Below are positions 55,111 to 63,964 of a stretch of DNA of 64,000 nt, in pieces (positions within the stretch are counted from its first letter, which is position 1; the number at the start of each line of letters is the position of its first letter). This DNA comes from Aliidiomarina shirensis (lineage in GTDB: Bacteria; Pseudomonadota; Gammaproteobacteria; Enterobacterales; Alteromonadaceae): assembly GCF_003987345.1 (NCBI RefSeq), contig NZ_PIPP01000005.1:62001-126000 (forward strand), read 5' to 3'. The position numbers and the translations under genes are program-made. The notes under the pieces were generated by a model that saw only the letters and a list, made by a program, of their open reading frames with translations, ran no database searches and had not been told where the DNA came from.

Positions 55111-55947
55111 ATGAAAAACTCATTGTTCATCGGCACGTTGGTTGCCTTCGCTAGCTTTTCAGCTCATGCAGATTTACCGTGCAAAGAATCACGCAGCGTT
55201 GATTTGGCGTTAAACGCAGAAACATTAAATATGTTAGAAGTGGCTATTGGTGCTGGTACTTTAGATATCGCTGGCAACGACCACGATAGCCCATCTCTCG
55301 AGATTCGCATGTGCGCCTCTTCCCAAGACCGTTTAGATCGAATGGCAGCAACAAGTTCTCAGCGAGGGAACACCGCAGTTCTTGATTTAGAAACCGGTGG
55401 AAGAAGTAATTCTTTTCGTGCGGGATTGTTTCGTAGCGCAAATTACGGCTACTTTAATATTAGCGGATCTATCCCCGCAAGCTGGGGAATGATGCTTGAG
55501 GTAGGTTCCGGTAGCGCTGATATCGAACATATTAATTCACTTCGGGCAACGGTTGGCAGCGGTACAATTAATGCAGAACATATTGCCGGACACGCTCTAG
55601 TGCATATTGGCAGTGGTGAAGTTTCGCTGGAACATGCGCACAACATCGAGATAAGCACGATCGGTTCGGGCGATTTTAGCGCAGAACACATTGCGGGTGC
55701 GGTTACGGTAGGCAGTATCGGTTCTGGTTCGGTTGAGCTGGATAAGATCACCGGTGGCGTTACCGTAAGCACTATTGGCTCAGGTAACTTAGATATAGAT
55801 GACGCTGGCGATGATATTCGGATTGGTAATTTAGGATCTGGACGAGTGGTTGTGCGAAATATAGATGGCGATGTGATCTTGCAAGCGAAAGGTTCAGGCT
55901 CAGTGCGCACCCACGATGTAAGTGGCAAGGTAAGTATTCCAGATTAA
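55111..55947 (+). CDS. Exported GIN-domain (DUF2807-type) beta-helix protein
   Basis: The start is ATG 55111 because GAGGA is eight bases upstream; the in-frame TTG at 55096 is less likely. The 278-residue protein has a signal peptide (GTLVAFASFSAHA) and a body of short repeating units such as VGSGSADIEHINS, IGSGDFSAEHIAG, IGSGSVELDKITGG and IGSGNLDIDDAG. This is the stacked-strand pattern of the head GIN domain. It is probably periplasmic or at the outer membrane. Its function is not established. The following M1 aminopeptidase lies 61 bases downstream with its own ribosome binding site. Confidence 0.82.
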   Translation: MKNSLFIGTLVAFASFSAHADLPCKESRSVDLALNAETLNMLEVAIGAGTLDIAGNDHDSPSLEIRMCASSQDRLDRMAATSSQRGNTAVLDLETGGRSNSFRAGLFRSANYGYFNISGSIPASWGMMLEVGSGSADIEHINSLRATVGSGTINAEHIAGHALVHIGSGEVSLEHAHNIEISTIGSGDFSAEHIAGAVTVGSIGSGSVELDKITGGVTVSTIGSGNLDIDDAGDDIRIGNLGSGRVVVRNIDGDVILQAKGSGSVRTHDVSGKVSIPD

Positions 55948-56008
55948 TGATGGCTCAGAACTACTCGCGCAGCATAATTCTAATGATAATAAAAACTAGG
56001 AGCATAAC

Positions 56009-57931
56009 TTGCGCCCTTTCTCAATAACATTGCCAGTAACCATACTAGCAGCTTGTTTTGGCTTATGGGGCTGTTCCCCTGCCGAGCAAGCCGCTCCAGA
56101 ACCTAGCTCTGAAACGGCCTCGGCAAATACCGACATAGAGAACCATTCACGCATAGAAACGCCCACTATCGATGAGCACAGCTTTGCGAACAGCAATGAA
56201 GTGCGTACCCCGCATTTACATCTAAATTTGGCTGTTGATTTCGATGCAAAAGTGCTATCCGGCTATGTTGAATTTGAGCTTGAGTATCTGAATGAAAACG
56301 CCAATACGCTTGTGCTTGATACTGAAATGCTCAATATTGCTCGTGCCGAAGCGTATACCAATGGCGAGTGGGCGCATACGGAGTTCACTCTCGGCGAGCG
56401 CGATGTGATTCTTGGAACGCCGCTTTCAGTAACGCTACCCGTTGGCGCCGAGAAAGTTCGTGTACATTATTCTTCGTCACCTGAAGCTACCGGCCTTGAT
56501 TGGGTTGCGCCTGAGGGCACTGCCGGCGGTGAATATCCATTTTTATATAGCCAATCACAGCCGCATTATGCGCGTACTTGGATTCCTATCCAAGATACAC
56601 CTACCGAGCGTTTAACCTTTTCCGCCGAACTTCGCACGCCACCAGAACTCATTGGTTTAATGGGGGCAAACAACCCACCGAACCCCGAAAGAACAGGGGT
56701 ATATCAATTCGAAAGTCGGCAGAAAATACCTTCTTACTTGATGGCCATAGCGGTTGGTGATTTAGAATTTCATGCCTTAAATGAACGTATGGCGATATAT
56801 GCAGAACCCTCAATATTGCAATCAGCCGTGGCAGAGTTTGGTTACACCACAGATATGATGGACGTAACCGAGGAGCTGTTCGGCCCGTTTGCTTGGGATC
56901 GTTACGACCAATTAGTGCTACCACCAAGCTTCCCATTTGGCGGCATGGAAAACCCACAGTTGGCATTTTTAACGCCTACCGTAATTGCCGGTGATCAGAG
57001 CCTCGTTAGCTTGATTGCCCACGAGCTCGCGCACTCTTGGTCTGGTAACTTGGTCACCAATGCTACGTGGCGTGATTTGTGGCTGAATGAAGGTTTCACC
57101 TCATATGTTGAAAACCGCATTATGGAAGCTGTGTATGGGGAAGAGCGCGCGCTCATGGAGCGTATGCTCGATGCACAATCGCTTGATGCCGCACTGCCGA
57201 GTTTATCTGAGCGCCAGCAAGTGCTACACATTGAGCTTGCGCAGCGAGATCCTGATTCAAGCTTTACCGCCGTACCCTACACCAAAGCACAGCAGTTTTT
57301 GTTTTTTTTAGAAGATCGCTTTGGTCGTGAAACATTTGATGCCTTTGTACGTCAGTATTTCGCTGATTTCGCTTTCCAGAGTTTAACCACAGAACAATTC
57401 CAAGATTATATGGAGCGCGAGCTGGTGCAGCCTAATCCGGGTAAGGTGTCTCGTACTGAAATCATGCAGTGGCTGTATGCACCAGGGTTGCCGGATAATT
57501 CACCACGCCCCGAAGTTGCTGCCTTTGAACGTGTAGCCGAAGCTCAAGCGCGCTGGTTTGCTGGGGAGCCTATTGATATTCGTGCATGGAGTATCCATGA
57601 GCGTTTGTATTTCTTAACAAACTTACCAGAAGATGTGAGCCACGCGCAGCTCGAGCGCATGGATAAAGAGTTCCATCTAACCAACACGCAAAACAACTCA
57701 GTGCTCTCACATTGGCTGGTGATTGCGATTCAGCATGATTATCAGCCCGCGATGCCTCGGGTTGAAGAAATGCTTACCAGTATGGGTCGATTAGCGTATA
57801 TCCGCTCAGTATATGCGGCACTTGCCGCTACCCCAGAAGGGCTAGAAAAAGCGCGGCAGATATATGTAAAAGCTAAACCGGGCTATCACGTACTAACCCG
57901 CGATCAAATAGAAGATGTATTGGGGCTTTAA
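56009..57931 (+). CDS. M1-family metallo-aminopeptidase lipoprotein (leukotriene A4 hydrolase-like)
   Basis: The TTG start at 56009 has AGGAG six bases upstream. The signal ends in a lipobox (LWGC, Cys22), so the 640-residue enzyme is a lipoprotein of the envelope. The M1 zinc site is HELAHSW (His338, Glu339, His342) with the third ligand Glu361 in WLNEGF, and the exopeptidase motif GGMEN is at 311-315. The C-terminal helical domain matches the leukotriene A4 hydrolase/aminopeptidase B group. It probably trims N-terminal residues from peptides in the periplasm. Confidence 0.93.
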   Translation: MRPFSITLPVTILAACFGLWGCSPAEQAAPEPSSETASANTDIENHSRIETPTIDEHSFANSNEVRTPHLHLNLAVDFDAKVLSGYVEFELEYLNENANTLVLDTEMLNIARAEAYTNGEWAHTEFTLGERDVILGTPLSVTLPVGAEKVRVHYSSSPEATGLDWVAPEGTAGGEYPFLYSQSQPHYARTWIPIQDTPTERLTFSAELRTPPELIGLMGANNPPNPERTGVYQFESRQKIPSYLMAIAVGDLEFHALNERMAIYAEPSILQSAVAEFGYTTDMMDVTEELFGPFAWDRYDQLVLPPSFPFGGMENPQLAFLTPTVIAGDQSLVSLIAHELAHSWSGNLVTNATWRDLWLNEGFTSYVENRIMEAVYGEERALMERMLDAQSLDAALPSLSERQQVLHIELAQRDPDSSFTAVPYTKAQQFLFFLEDRFGRETFDAFVRQYFADFAFQSLTTEQFQDYMERELVQPNPGKVSRTEIMQWLYAPGLPDNSPRPEVAAFERVAEAQARWFAGEPIDIRAWSIHERLYFLTNLPEDVSHAQLERMDKEFHLTNTQNNSVLSHWLVIAIQHDYQPAMPRVEEMLTSMGRLAYIRSVYAALAATPEGLEKARQIYVKAKPGYHVLTRDQIEDVLGL

Positions 57932-57945
57932 GCCAAGCGTTTAAT

Positions 57946-57978
57946 GCTTGACCTAGGCTAATTGTGCCTAGGTCAAGC
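57946..57978. terminator. Strong 13-base-pair hairpin between convergent genes
   Basis: GCTTGACCTAGGC (57946-57958) and GCCTAGGTCAAGC (57966-57978) pair perfectly across a 7-base loop. The T-tract is absent on both sides, so it may protect 3' ends or terminate only with help. Confidence 0.6.
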
Positions 57979-57993
57979 TGCTTCATGCGCATG

Positions 57994-60162
57994 CTAGCGA
58001 CGCCAGTTGTGGAATCGCTCGACCCAGCGCAATGCACCTTCAGGTGCATTCGCGCGCCGCCAATTTCCAGCCACATATTTATTAGCCTCACTCATGGTGG
58101 GGTAAATGTGGATCGTGCCCAAAATTTTATTCAAACCAATTTTGTATTTCATTGCTAATACAAACTCGGCAATTAAATCGCCGGCCCGTGGCCCCGCAAT
58201 TGTGACTCCGAGAATCGTATCTTTTCCTGGTTTAGTGAGCACTTTCACGAAACCATAAGCCTGGTTATCGGCAATGGCACGATCAAGATCATCAATGCCA
58301 TAACGAGTGATTTCGTAATCTACACCAGCAGCGCGGGCCATTTGTTCATTCATACCCACAGTGGCAATTTCAGGTTGGGTGAATGTCGCCCACGGAATCA
58401 CTCGATAATCGGCCTTGAACCTTTTCAACGGTGCAAATAATGCGTTTACGCTGGCGTACCAAGCTTGATGTGATGCCGTATGGGTAAATTGATACGGCCC
58501 GGTAACATCACCAGCCGCATATATGGTAGGTACACTCGTTTGCATGAACTCATTGCTGGGTAATATATGCGTAGTTTCAATACCAAGCTCTTCCAGCCCA
58601 AATCCTTTTAAGTTTGCCTGTCGGCCTACCGCTACAAGCACAGCATCAAATTCAACTTCGTCATGGCCAACCGCTTTACCATCCGCATCCACTATTTCCA
58701 GTTGCGCTGTGCCTGTAGATTGATTACCTGTAAAGCCAGTAACCCGATGCTGCAAACGCAAATCGACACCTTCTGCTTGCATGTGTTCAGCAAGTAACTC
58801 CGAAACTTCCGGGTCTTCTTTAGTGAGTAATCGCTCGGCCATTTCCACTTGCACTACCGCACTACCAAGTTGTTGGAATGCCTGCGCTAATTCACAACCA
58901 ATCGGCCCGCCGCCCATGACTAACAAACGTTTCGGTAGCTTTTTCAACTGCCAAAGTGAATCGCTGGTTAACATATGCACTTGATCAATACCCGGTATTT
59001 GCGGAACCAACGGCTTACCGCCTGTAGCAACAATAATGGCTTTAGTGGTGAGCGTTTGTTTACCGGACTCGGTTTCTATTTCCACTTCCCAAGGCGAAGT
59101 AATGCGGGCATATCCGGAAACTACATCAACACCAAGCTCGGTGTAACGTTCAATAGAATCATGTGGCTCGATGGTTTTTATTACCTGCTGCACATGCGCC
59201 ATAACCTCGGAAAAGTTCACTTCAGTGGATACTGCTGGTAAACCCATACCGGCGGTATTCCGTTGCTTCACTTGCCGTGCAACATTAATTAATGCCTTTG
59301 AAGGTACACATCCAGTATTGAGGCAATCGCCCCCCATTGCGTTCGCTTCCACCAATGTTACTTTCGCTTTCGTAGCCGCTGCGATATAAGCGGAAACCAA
59401 CCCAGCCGAACCGGCACCAATCACCACTAAATTACGATCAAAATGCTTTGGTTTTTGCCAACCTTTTAAGGCTCGGCGGCTCTCCAAAAAACCTAAGATG
59501 GCTTTGGCAATTAATGGGAATATCCCGAGTAATGTGAAAGAAAGCAGTAATCGGGTAGAGAAGATGTCGGCGGTGCTCTCAATACTCGCCAACTGCGTGC
59601 CCGCGTTTACATAAACAGCAGTGCCTGCAAGCATGCCCACTTGCGATACCCAATAGAAGGTGAATGCTTTTATTTTTGTAAGCGACATGGCCAAGTTCAC
59701 TACAAAAAATGGGAACAGCGGAACCAAGCGCAGTGTTAGTAGGTAGAACGCGCCGTCTTTGCGAAAACGTTCATTAAATTTGTGTAGTCGATCGCTGAAC
59801 TTGTTTTGCACCCAATCATGGAGGAAAAAACGCGCGATTAAGAACGCCAAAGTAGCACCAAGTGTTGAGGCAAACGATGCAATAAGCAAACCCCAACCAA
59901 AGCCAAATATCGCCCCTACGCTCAAGGTCATGATGGTGGCGCCGGGCAACGATAGAGCAGTAACCGTGATATACACAGCAAAACAGATCGCTACGAGCGT
60001 TAGGAAGTTCTCTTCGCGGAATGCTACCAGCGTTTGTTGTTGCTCTCTTAACTCAGCAAGAGATAGATATTGGCCTAAATCGAGCGCGTAAAATGCGCCA
60101 ATGACACCGGCGATAATGAGAAGAAGCAGAATCCGTGTGAGGATTTTAGCATTGCCGTTCAT
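57994..60162 (-). CDS. Fusion: VTT/TVP38 membrane domain + pyridine nucleotide-disulfide oxidoreductase
   Basis: The 722-residue protein has an N-terminal membrane part of about 230 residues with six or so spans and the VTT pattern (LVPLFPFFVVNLAMSLTKIK). A complete class I flavoprotein disulfide reductase follows. FAD is bound by VVIGAGSAGLVSAY (about 247-260), the redox disulfide is GGDCLNTGCVPSK (Cys280, Cys285), and the NAD(P)H site is LLVMGGGPIGCELAQA. The second FAD motif is TIYAAGDVTG. The C-terminal dimerisation domain contains HIYPTMSEA, the His-containing active-site segment. By resemblance it is close to mercuric reductase/lipoamide dehydrogenase, but there is no N-terminal metal-binding domain. 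Its start overlaps the sterol-desaturase-like gene (ATGA). Confidence 0.92.
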   Translation of the reverse strand: MNGNAKILTRILLLLIIAGVIGAFYALDLGQYLSLAELREQQQTLVAFREENFLTLVAICFAVYITVTALSLPGATIMTLSVGAIFGFGWGLLIASFASTLGATLAFLIARFFLHDWVQNKFSDRLHKFNERFRKDGAFYLLTLRLVPLFPFFVVNLAMSLTKIKAFTFYWVSQVGMLAGTAVYVNAGTQLASIESTADIFSTRLLLSFTLLGIFPLIAKAILGFLESRRALKGWQKPKHFDRNLVVIGAGSAGLVSAYIAAATKAKVTLVEANAMGGDCLNTGCVPSKALINVARQVKQRNTAGMGLPAVSTEVNFSEVMAHVQQVIKTIEPHDSIERYTELGVDVVSGYARITSPWEVEIETESGKQTLTTKAIIVATGGKPLVPQIPGIDQVHMLTSDSLWQLKKLPKRLLVMGGGPIGCELAQAFQQLGSAVVQVEMAERLLTKEDPEVSELLAEHMQAEGVDLRLQHRVTGFTGNQSTGTAQLEIVDADGKAVGHDEVEFDAVLVAVGRQANLKGFGLEELGIETTHILPSNEFMQTSVPTIYAAGDVTGPYQFTHTASHQAWYASVNALFAPLKRFKADYRVIPWATFTQPEIATVGMNEQMARAAGVDYEITRYGIDDLDRAIADNQAYGFVKVLTKPGKDTILGVTIAGPRAGDLIAEFVLAMKYKIGLNKILGTIHIYPTMSEANKYVAGNWRRANAPEGALRWVERFHNWRR

Positions 60163-61043
60163 GAGTTTTCCTTGCTGTTAGCTTTCATTTTTTCCGTATC
60201 GCTTCCCTTCACAGCGGCTATTTCTGAACGCGAACTAGGTGCAGTGTTTGAAAGCGGTTGTAGTAATAGAGCATGTAGGCGATTACGCGCAGGTTCACGA
60301 AATTCATGAAGCCCCAACACCATACCCCGATGCCCATCTTTTGGATCAGAGCGATACGTTTTAAATAGCTTATCCCACCAAGGTAAATTAAACCCGAAAT
60401 TACTGTTGGTTTCTTCCTTGTGCCAAGAATGATGAATTCGGTGCATGTCGGGTGTAACAAGAAACCAGCGCAATACATCATCTGCTTTTTGCGGAAGTCG
60501 AATATTGCTGTGGTTAAACAGAGAAGTGCCATTCAGTAACACTTCAAAAAGCAGTACGGCCACTGCTGGCGCGCCAAATATTACCACCACACCCATCTTA
60601 ATCAGCATGGAAAGCAACATTTCCAAGGGATGAAAACGCACCGCGGTAGTAACATCAACGTCGACATCACTATGATGCATACGATGTAACCGCCATAGCC
60701 AAGGCACGTGATGAAAGCTCAAATGCTGCAACCAAATTGCGAAATCCAATATCAAAATAGCCACGAGAACATGCAACCAAGCGGGTAAATTTGGAATTAA
60801 ATAAAGCAATCCAAACTGTACCTCGGCAGCCCACAGTGCTGCACCAATCGCCGCCGTTGGAAAGACTAAACGCAACGCAATCGAATCGATGATAATAATA
60901 CCACTGTTACTCATCCAGCGTTCACGGCGCGTGCGCTCACGTTCACGTTTTGGGGCGAGGCCTTCCCACGAAAGGAATAGCGCTAACAAGCCAAGAAAAG
61001 CGCTTAAACGCAGCCAAACTTCATATGCTAGTAAGGTTTCCAT
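60159..61043 (-). CDS. Sterol desaturase/fatty acid hydroxylase family membrane protein
   Basis: The 294-residue di-iron membrane oxygenase has about five spans and the histidine clusters HHVPWLWRLHRMHHSDVDVD and PDMHRIHHSW, which bind the two irons. AVRFHPLEML and NFGFNLPWWDKLFKTYR are also typical of the family. It starts 166 bases from the divergent DUF1499 gene. Its stop overlaps the start of the VTT-reductase fusion, so the two are co-translated; the reductase could supply electrons, which is inference. Confidence 0.9.
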   Translation of the reverse strand: METLLAYEVWLRLSAFLGLLALFLSWEGLAPKRERERTRRERWMSNSGIIIIDSIALRLVFPTAAIGAALWAAEVQFGLLYLIPNLPAWLHVLVAILILDFAIWLQHLSFHHVPWLWRLHRMHHSDVDVDVTTAVRFHPLEMLLSMLIKMGVVVIFGAPAVAVLLFEVLLNGTSLFNHSNIRLPQKADDVLRWFLVTPDMHRIHHSWHKEETNSNFGFNLPWWDKLFKTYRSDPKDGHRGMVLGLHEFREPARNRLHALLLQPLSNTAPSSRSEIAAVKGSDTEKMKANSKENS

Positions 61044-61209
61044 GAAATTCTTTTCCCATACGATGAACTATCATGATACACAGATACGTAATCTTTGCCT
61101 GAACATATTCATTTGCTGAAAACTTTTCGAGCAACCGGGGTGTTTAAGGCTATCATTAGAGAACACTTTTCGAATTGCTTAGCTCATCTAATAATAAGAG
61201 GAAAAATTT

Positions 61210-61938
61210 ATGAAAAAGTTACTCTGCTGGGTTGCCGGCCTTAGCGGCTTTCTAGCCCTGTTCATGTTATTTATTTCTGGGCCACTTTATCGCTTCGAAA
61301 TCCTTGGGCTTGGCAATGCATTTTTACTTATGCGCTGGGCGGCTTATGTAGGCGTTGCCGCAATAGTGTTAGTGTTGTTAGCGCTGATTATTCTGCGCCC
61401 CAGCTCGAACAAGCACCGCGTAGTGCTAGGCCTCTCACTGATTCTCGGTTTTGTTTCATTTTACATGCCTTACAACCAACTCCAAACGGCTCGCAGCGTT
61501 CCGGCCATTCACGATATCACCACCGATACTGTGAACCCACCGGAGTTTGTAGATGTAGCGCCCCTGCGTGCCGATGCGCCAAACCCAGTAGAATACTCAG
61601 GACCAGACGTAGCGCGCCAGCAGCTAGATGCATACCCTGATCTTCAAACCATGCGCTTTACTGAAGAACCTGCCAATGTATTCGCAGCTGCTTTAGCCGT
61701 AGTAGAAAATAGTGGCTGGGATTTAGTAGCCGCTGAAGCGAATGATGGCCGCATTGAAGCAACAGTAACCACCACTTGGTTCGGCTTTAAAGACGATGTG
61801 GTAATTCGCATTCAAAGTGATGGCGGCGAAACCTTACTCGATATGCGCAGTAAATCACGCTTAGGTGGAAGTGATGTAGGCGCTAACGCAGCGCGCATCC
61901 GCGATTTCCGCGATGAGTTAGCGCAACGCTTACGCTAG
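61210..61938 (+). CDS. DUF1499 membrane protein
   Basis: The 242-residue protein has three N-terminal hydrophobic spans (LSGFLALFMLFISGPLY, AYVGVAAIVLVLLALIIL and VVLGLSLILGFVSFYM) and a C-terminal soluble domain. The pattern VVIRIQSDGGETLLDMRSKS and RLGGSDVGANAARIRDF is the DUF1499 signature. AGAGGAAA lies upstream of the ATG. The function is unknown. It is divergent from the hydroxylase operon and convergent with the regA-like gene; a stem-loop separates the latter. Confidence 0.85.
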   Translation: MKKLLCWVAGLSGFLALFMLFISGPLYRFEILGLGNAFLLMRWAAYVGVAAIVLVLLALIILRPSSNKHRVVLGLSLILGFVSFYMPYNQLQTARSVPAIHDITTDTVNPPEFVDVAPLRADAPNPVEYSGPDVARQQLDAYPDLQTMRFTEEPANVFAAALAVVENSGWDLVAAEANDGRIEATVTTTWFGFKDDVVIRIQSDGGETLLDMRSKSRLGGSDVGANAARIRDFRDELAQRLR

Positions 61939-61986
61939 TTACGCAAAAGAATGCTCGGTTTACAGTATTCAGCTTAACGTGGAGAA

Positions 61987-62008
61987 GCGAGCAGGGTTCC
62001 CTGCTCGC
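61987..62008. terminator. Perfect stem-loop between the DUF1499 gene and the regA-like gene
   Basis: GCGAGCAGGG (61987-61996) and CCCTGCTCGC (61999-62008) pair completely. The flanking T-tracts are weak (ACTTTCAC on plus, TTCTCC on minus). It probably acts on both convergent transcripts. Confidence 0.6.
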
Positions 62009-62020
62009 ACTTTCACAACC

Positions 62021-62533
62021 TTAGCAACGGCGCTTTTGCAGCCGACGCTGTAAGGTTCTACGGTGCATCTTTAGCGCCCGTGCTGTGGCTGAAATATTAC
62101 CATCGTGCTCTTGCAAAGCACGCTGAATCATTTCCCATTCCAAAGTATCCACGCCAACGGGTTCATCGCTAAGCTCAGGCGCCTCTTCTTCGCCAGCTAT
62201 AGCTTTCAGTAGTATGCTCATTTCAATAGGCTTGGTAAGGTAATCAACCGCACCATTCTTAATAGCATGCACTGTGGTAGCAATACTCGCATACCCGGTA
62301 AGGATAATAATGCGGGCCTGCGGCCATTTTTTTTGTAACGCATCTAAATGCTTCAGCCCCGATTCTCCCTGCAAGTTCAAATCGAGAAGAATCACCTCAA
62401 ACACTTCGTTTGCGTGATGGCTAAACGCATCACTAGCCACTGAACAATGGAATGCCTGCCACCCGTGATGTTCCAGCCTACGGACCATAACGCGAGCAAA
62501 TGCTTCGTCGTCATCGATCATTAATAAACGCAT
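62021..62533 (-). CDS. regA: RegA/PrrA/ActR-type response regulator
   Basis: The 170-residue protein has a receiver domain with acidic pocket Asp7-Asp9, phosphoacceptor Asp51 (ILLDLNLQG) and conserved Lys in YLTKPIE. A short linker leads to a Fis-type helix-turn-helix that is almost a signature of RegA: NISATARALKMHRRTLQRRL. There is no sigma-54 domain. RegA-type regulators control respiration and redox genes. The gene is one base downstream of the kinase gene, so they form a pair. Confidence 0.9.
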   Translation of the reverse strand: MRLLMIDDDEAFARVMVRRLEHHGWQAFHCSVASDAFSHHANEVFEVILLDLNLQGESGLKHLDALQKKWPQARIIILTGYASIATTVHAIKNGAVDYLTKPIEMSILLKAIAGEEEAPELSDEPVGVDTLEWEMIQRALQEHDGNISATARALKMHRRTLQRRLQKRRC

Positions 62534-62534
62534 A

Positions 62535-63755
62535 TCAACTATCTCGCATTTGATAAAGCGGAATGCGAACTTCTTGCACCACCAAATTTTGGGTTTGCAA
62601 ACGCACCGCTAATGAGCCAGAAAACCGCTCTAACGTAGCATGGCTCAACAGCATGCCAATGCCAAAACCACTCTCGCTTTGTGCACGCCTAACACCTAAT
62701 CTTTCAAGGCTTTCCTCGGTCATTGATTGATTTGGGTTTTCAATTCGCAGCAACCAACTTCCGTGCTCACAGGAAGAATGAACACTAACTTTTCCGGAGC
62801 CTATCAGCTCCACTTCACGCGCGGCGTTCCGAATTAAATTCAAAATAGCCGGGAGAAGCGCATGATCCGCTTCTATACTCGCACCACTCTCACCCTCACT
62901 GACAAACTCAATCGATACGGAAGCATGCGCTATAGTAAGTTGTTCTTGCAGTTCAACGAGTAATTCATCAACACAAAATTCCCGCATTTCGTTGTTATCA
63001 AGCGAGTGCGTTACCGAGCGAAGATCTTTGAGCAGCAACTTCACCCGCTCGAGCGGTTCGGCCATCTCACGAAGTACCGGGTGATTAGGGAACTCCTCTC
63101 GTAACTCTTCGTGCAGTAAACTCACCGTAGCCAGCGGTGTGGCAAGCTCGTGAGTATATTGTGCAGAAGCGGTAGCAACCGCCAAAATCTGCTCTTGCCG
63201 TAACTGATCTTCACGTAATTTCTGCAACTTTGCTTGGCTATTTTCAAGCCGCTTTCGCACTATTCGAATCATGGTGGCTAGAAGTGTTGCCGCCACAAAG
63301 AACGTAAATGACATTGCTGAATAATGCTCAACAAGCGCATTGTCCGCAGAGCTACTGTGTTGCATATTCCAAAGAAATAATGCTTGAGCAATGAAGGTAA
63401 TAAGTAAAATAACCCAAGCTCTTGGGGCTGAGAGCATTAGAAACGCAATCGCGATAGGTAGTAAAAGGAAGGAATTTGCTGGATTCATCGCGCCGCCAGA
63501 AAGTGCTAATGCGCAAACCCACAAAATAACAATCACGAAAATTTGGAAGAACCCCAGCGCCTCAGATTTCCGCTCGCGCAATAACCAAGTTACTGCTCCA
63601 GCAGTTGCGCTCAACAACCCTAGCACCAACCAAACAACGAGCAAATTAAACTCTTGCCGGGTAAATTGAAGTAAGGCCATTACCGTAAAAATAATCGCTG
63701 ACGCGCTATACAGAGCGCGAATAAACCATGAGGTAGAGGCAACTACACGTTGCAT
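62535..63755 (-). CDS. regB: RegB/PrrB-type sensor histidine kinase
   Basis: The 406-residue kinase has six N-terminal membrane helices. The quinone-site heptapeptide of RegB (GGxxNPF) appears as GGAMNPA near residues 87-93, between helices. The phosphoacceptor His202 is in YTHELATPLATVSLLHEEL, the RegB-type H-box. The ATPase domain has LNLIRNAAREVE and GFGIGMLLSHATLERFSG. In the position where I expect the redox-active Cys of RegB (RCR type) the sequence reads ERVKLL, so cysteine-based sensing may be missing. It is co-transcribed with regA. Confidence 0.88.
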   Translation of the reverse strand: MQRVVASTSWFIRALYSASAIIFTVMALLQFTRQEFNLLVVWLVLGLLSATAGAVTWLLRERKSEALGFFQIFVIVILWVCALALSGGAMNPANSFLLLPIAIAFLMLSAPRAWVILLITFIAQALFLWNMQHSSSADNALVEHYSAMSFTFFVAATLLATMIRIVRKRLENSQAKLQKLREDQLRQEQILAVATASAQYTHELATPLATVSLLHEELREEFPNHPVLREMAEPLERVKLLLKDLRSVTHSLDNNEMREFCVDELLVELQEQLTIAHASVSIEFVSEGESGASIEADHALLPAILNLIRNAAREVELIGSGKVSVHSSCEHGSWLLRIENPNQSMTEESLERLGVRRAQSESGFGIGMLLSHATLERFSGSLAVRLQTQNLVVQEVRIPLYQMRDS

Positions 63756-63964
63756 AATAATCCTTTAACTTTCATTGTTTTGTGCAGCCCTGAGAGAACG
63801 CTGTAAATCACATAACCAAAAAAATAATACCTAAACAATAGCCTACTGAACAACCTTCCACAACGAATCTATACGAGTACCTGATGTTCGATAGCGCACC
63901 GAACTGCCAGCGCAATGGCATTAATGTAATCACTTGGTTAACGATCACAAAGAAGGAAAGCGTT

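Noticed and set aside
55449-55928. 159-residue minus-strand ORF with repeats (Pro/Glu/Ser rich)
   Set aside because: The repeats mirror the periodic IGSG units of the GIN-domain gene on the plus strand.
55979-55994. Fur box before the M1 aminopeptidase gene
   Set aside because: Only a half-site (TAATGATAAT) is present, with no symmetric partner.
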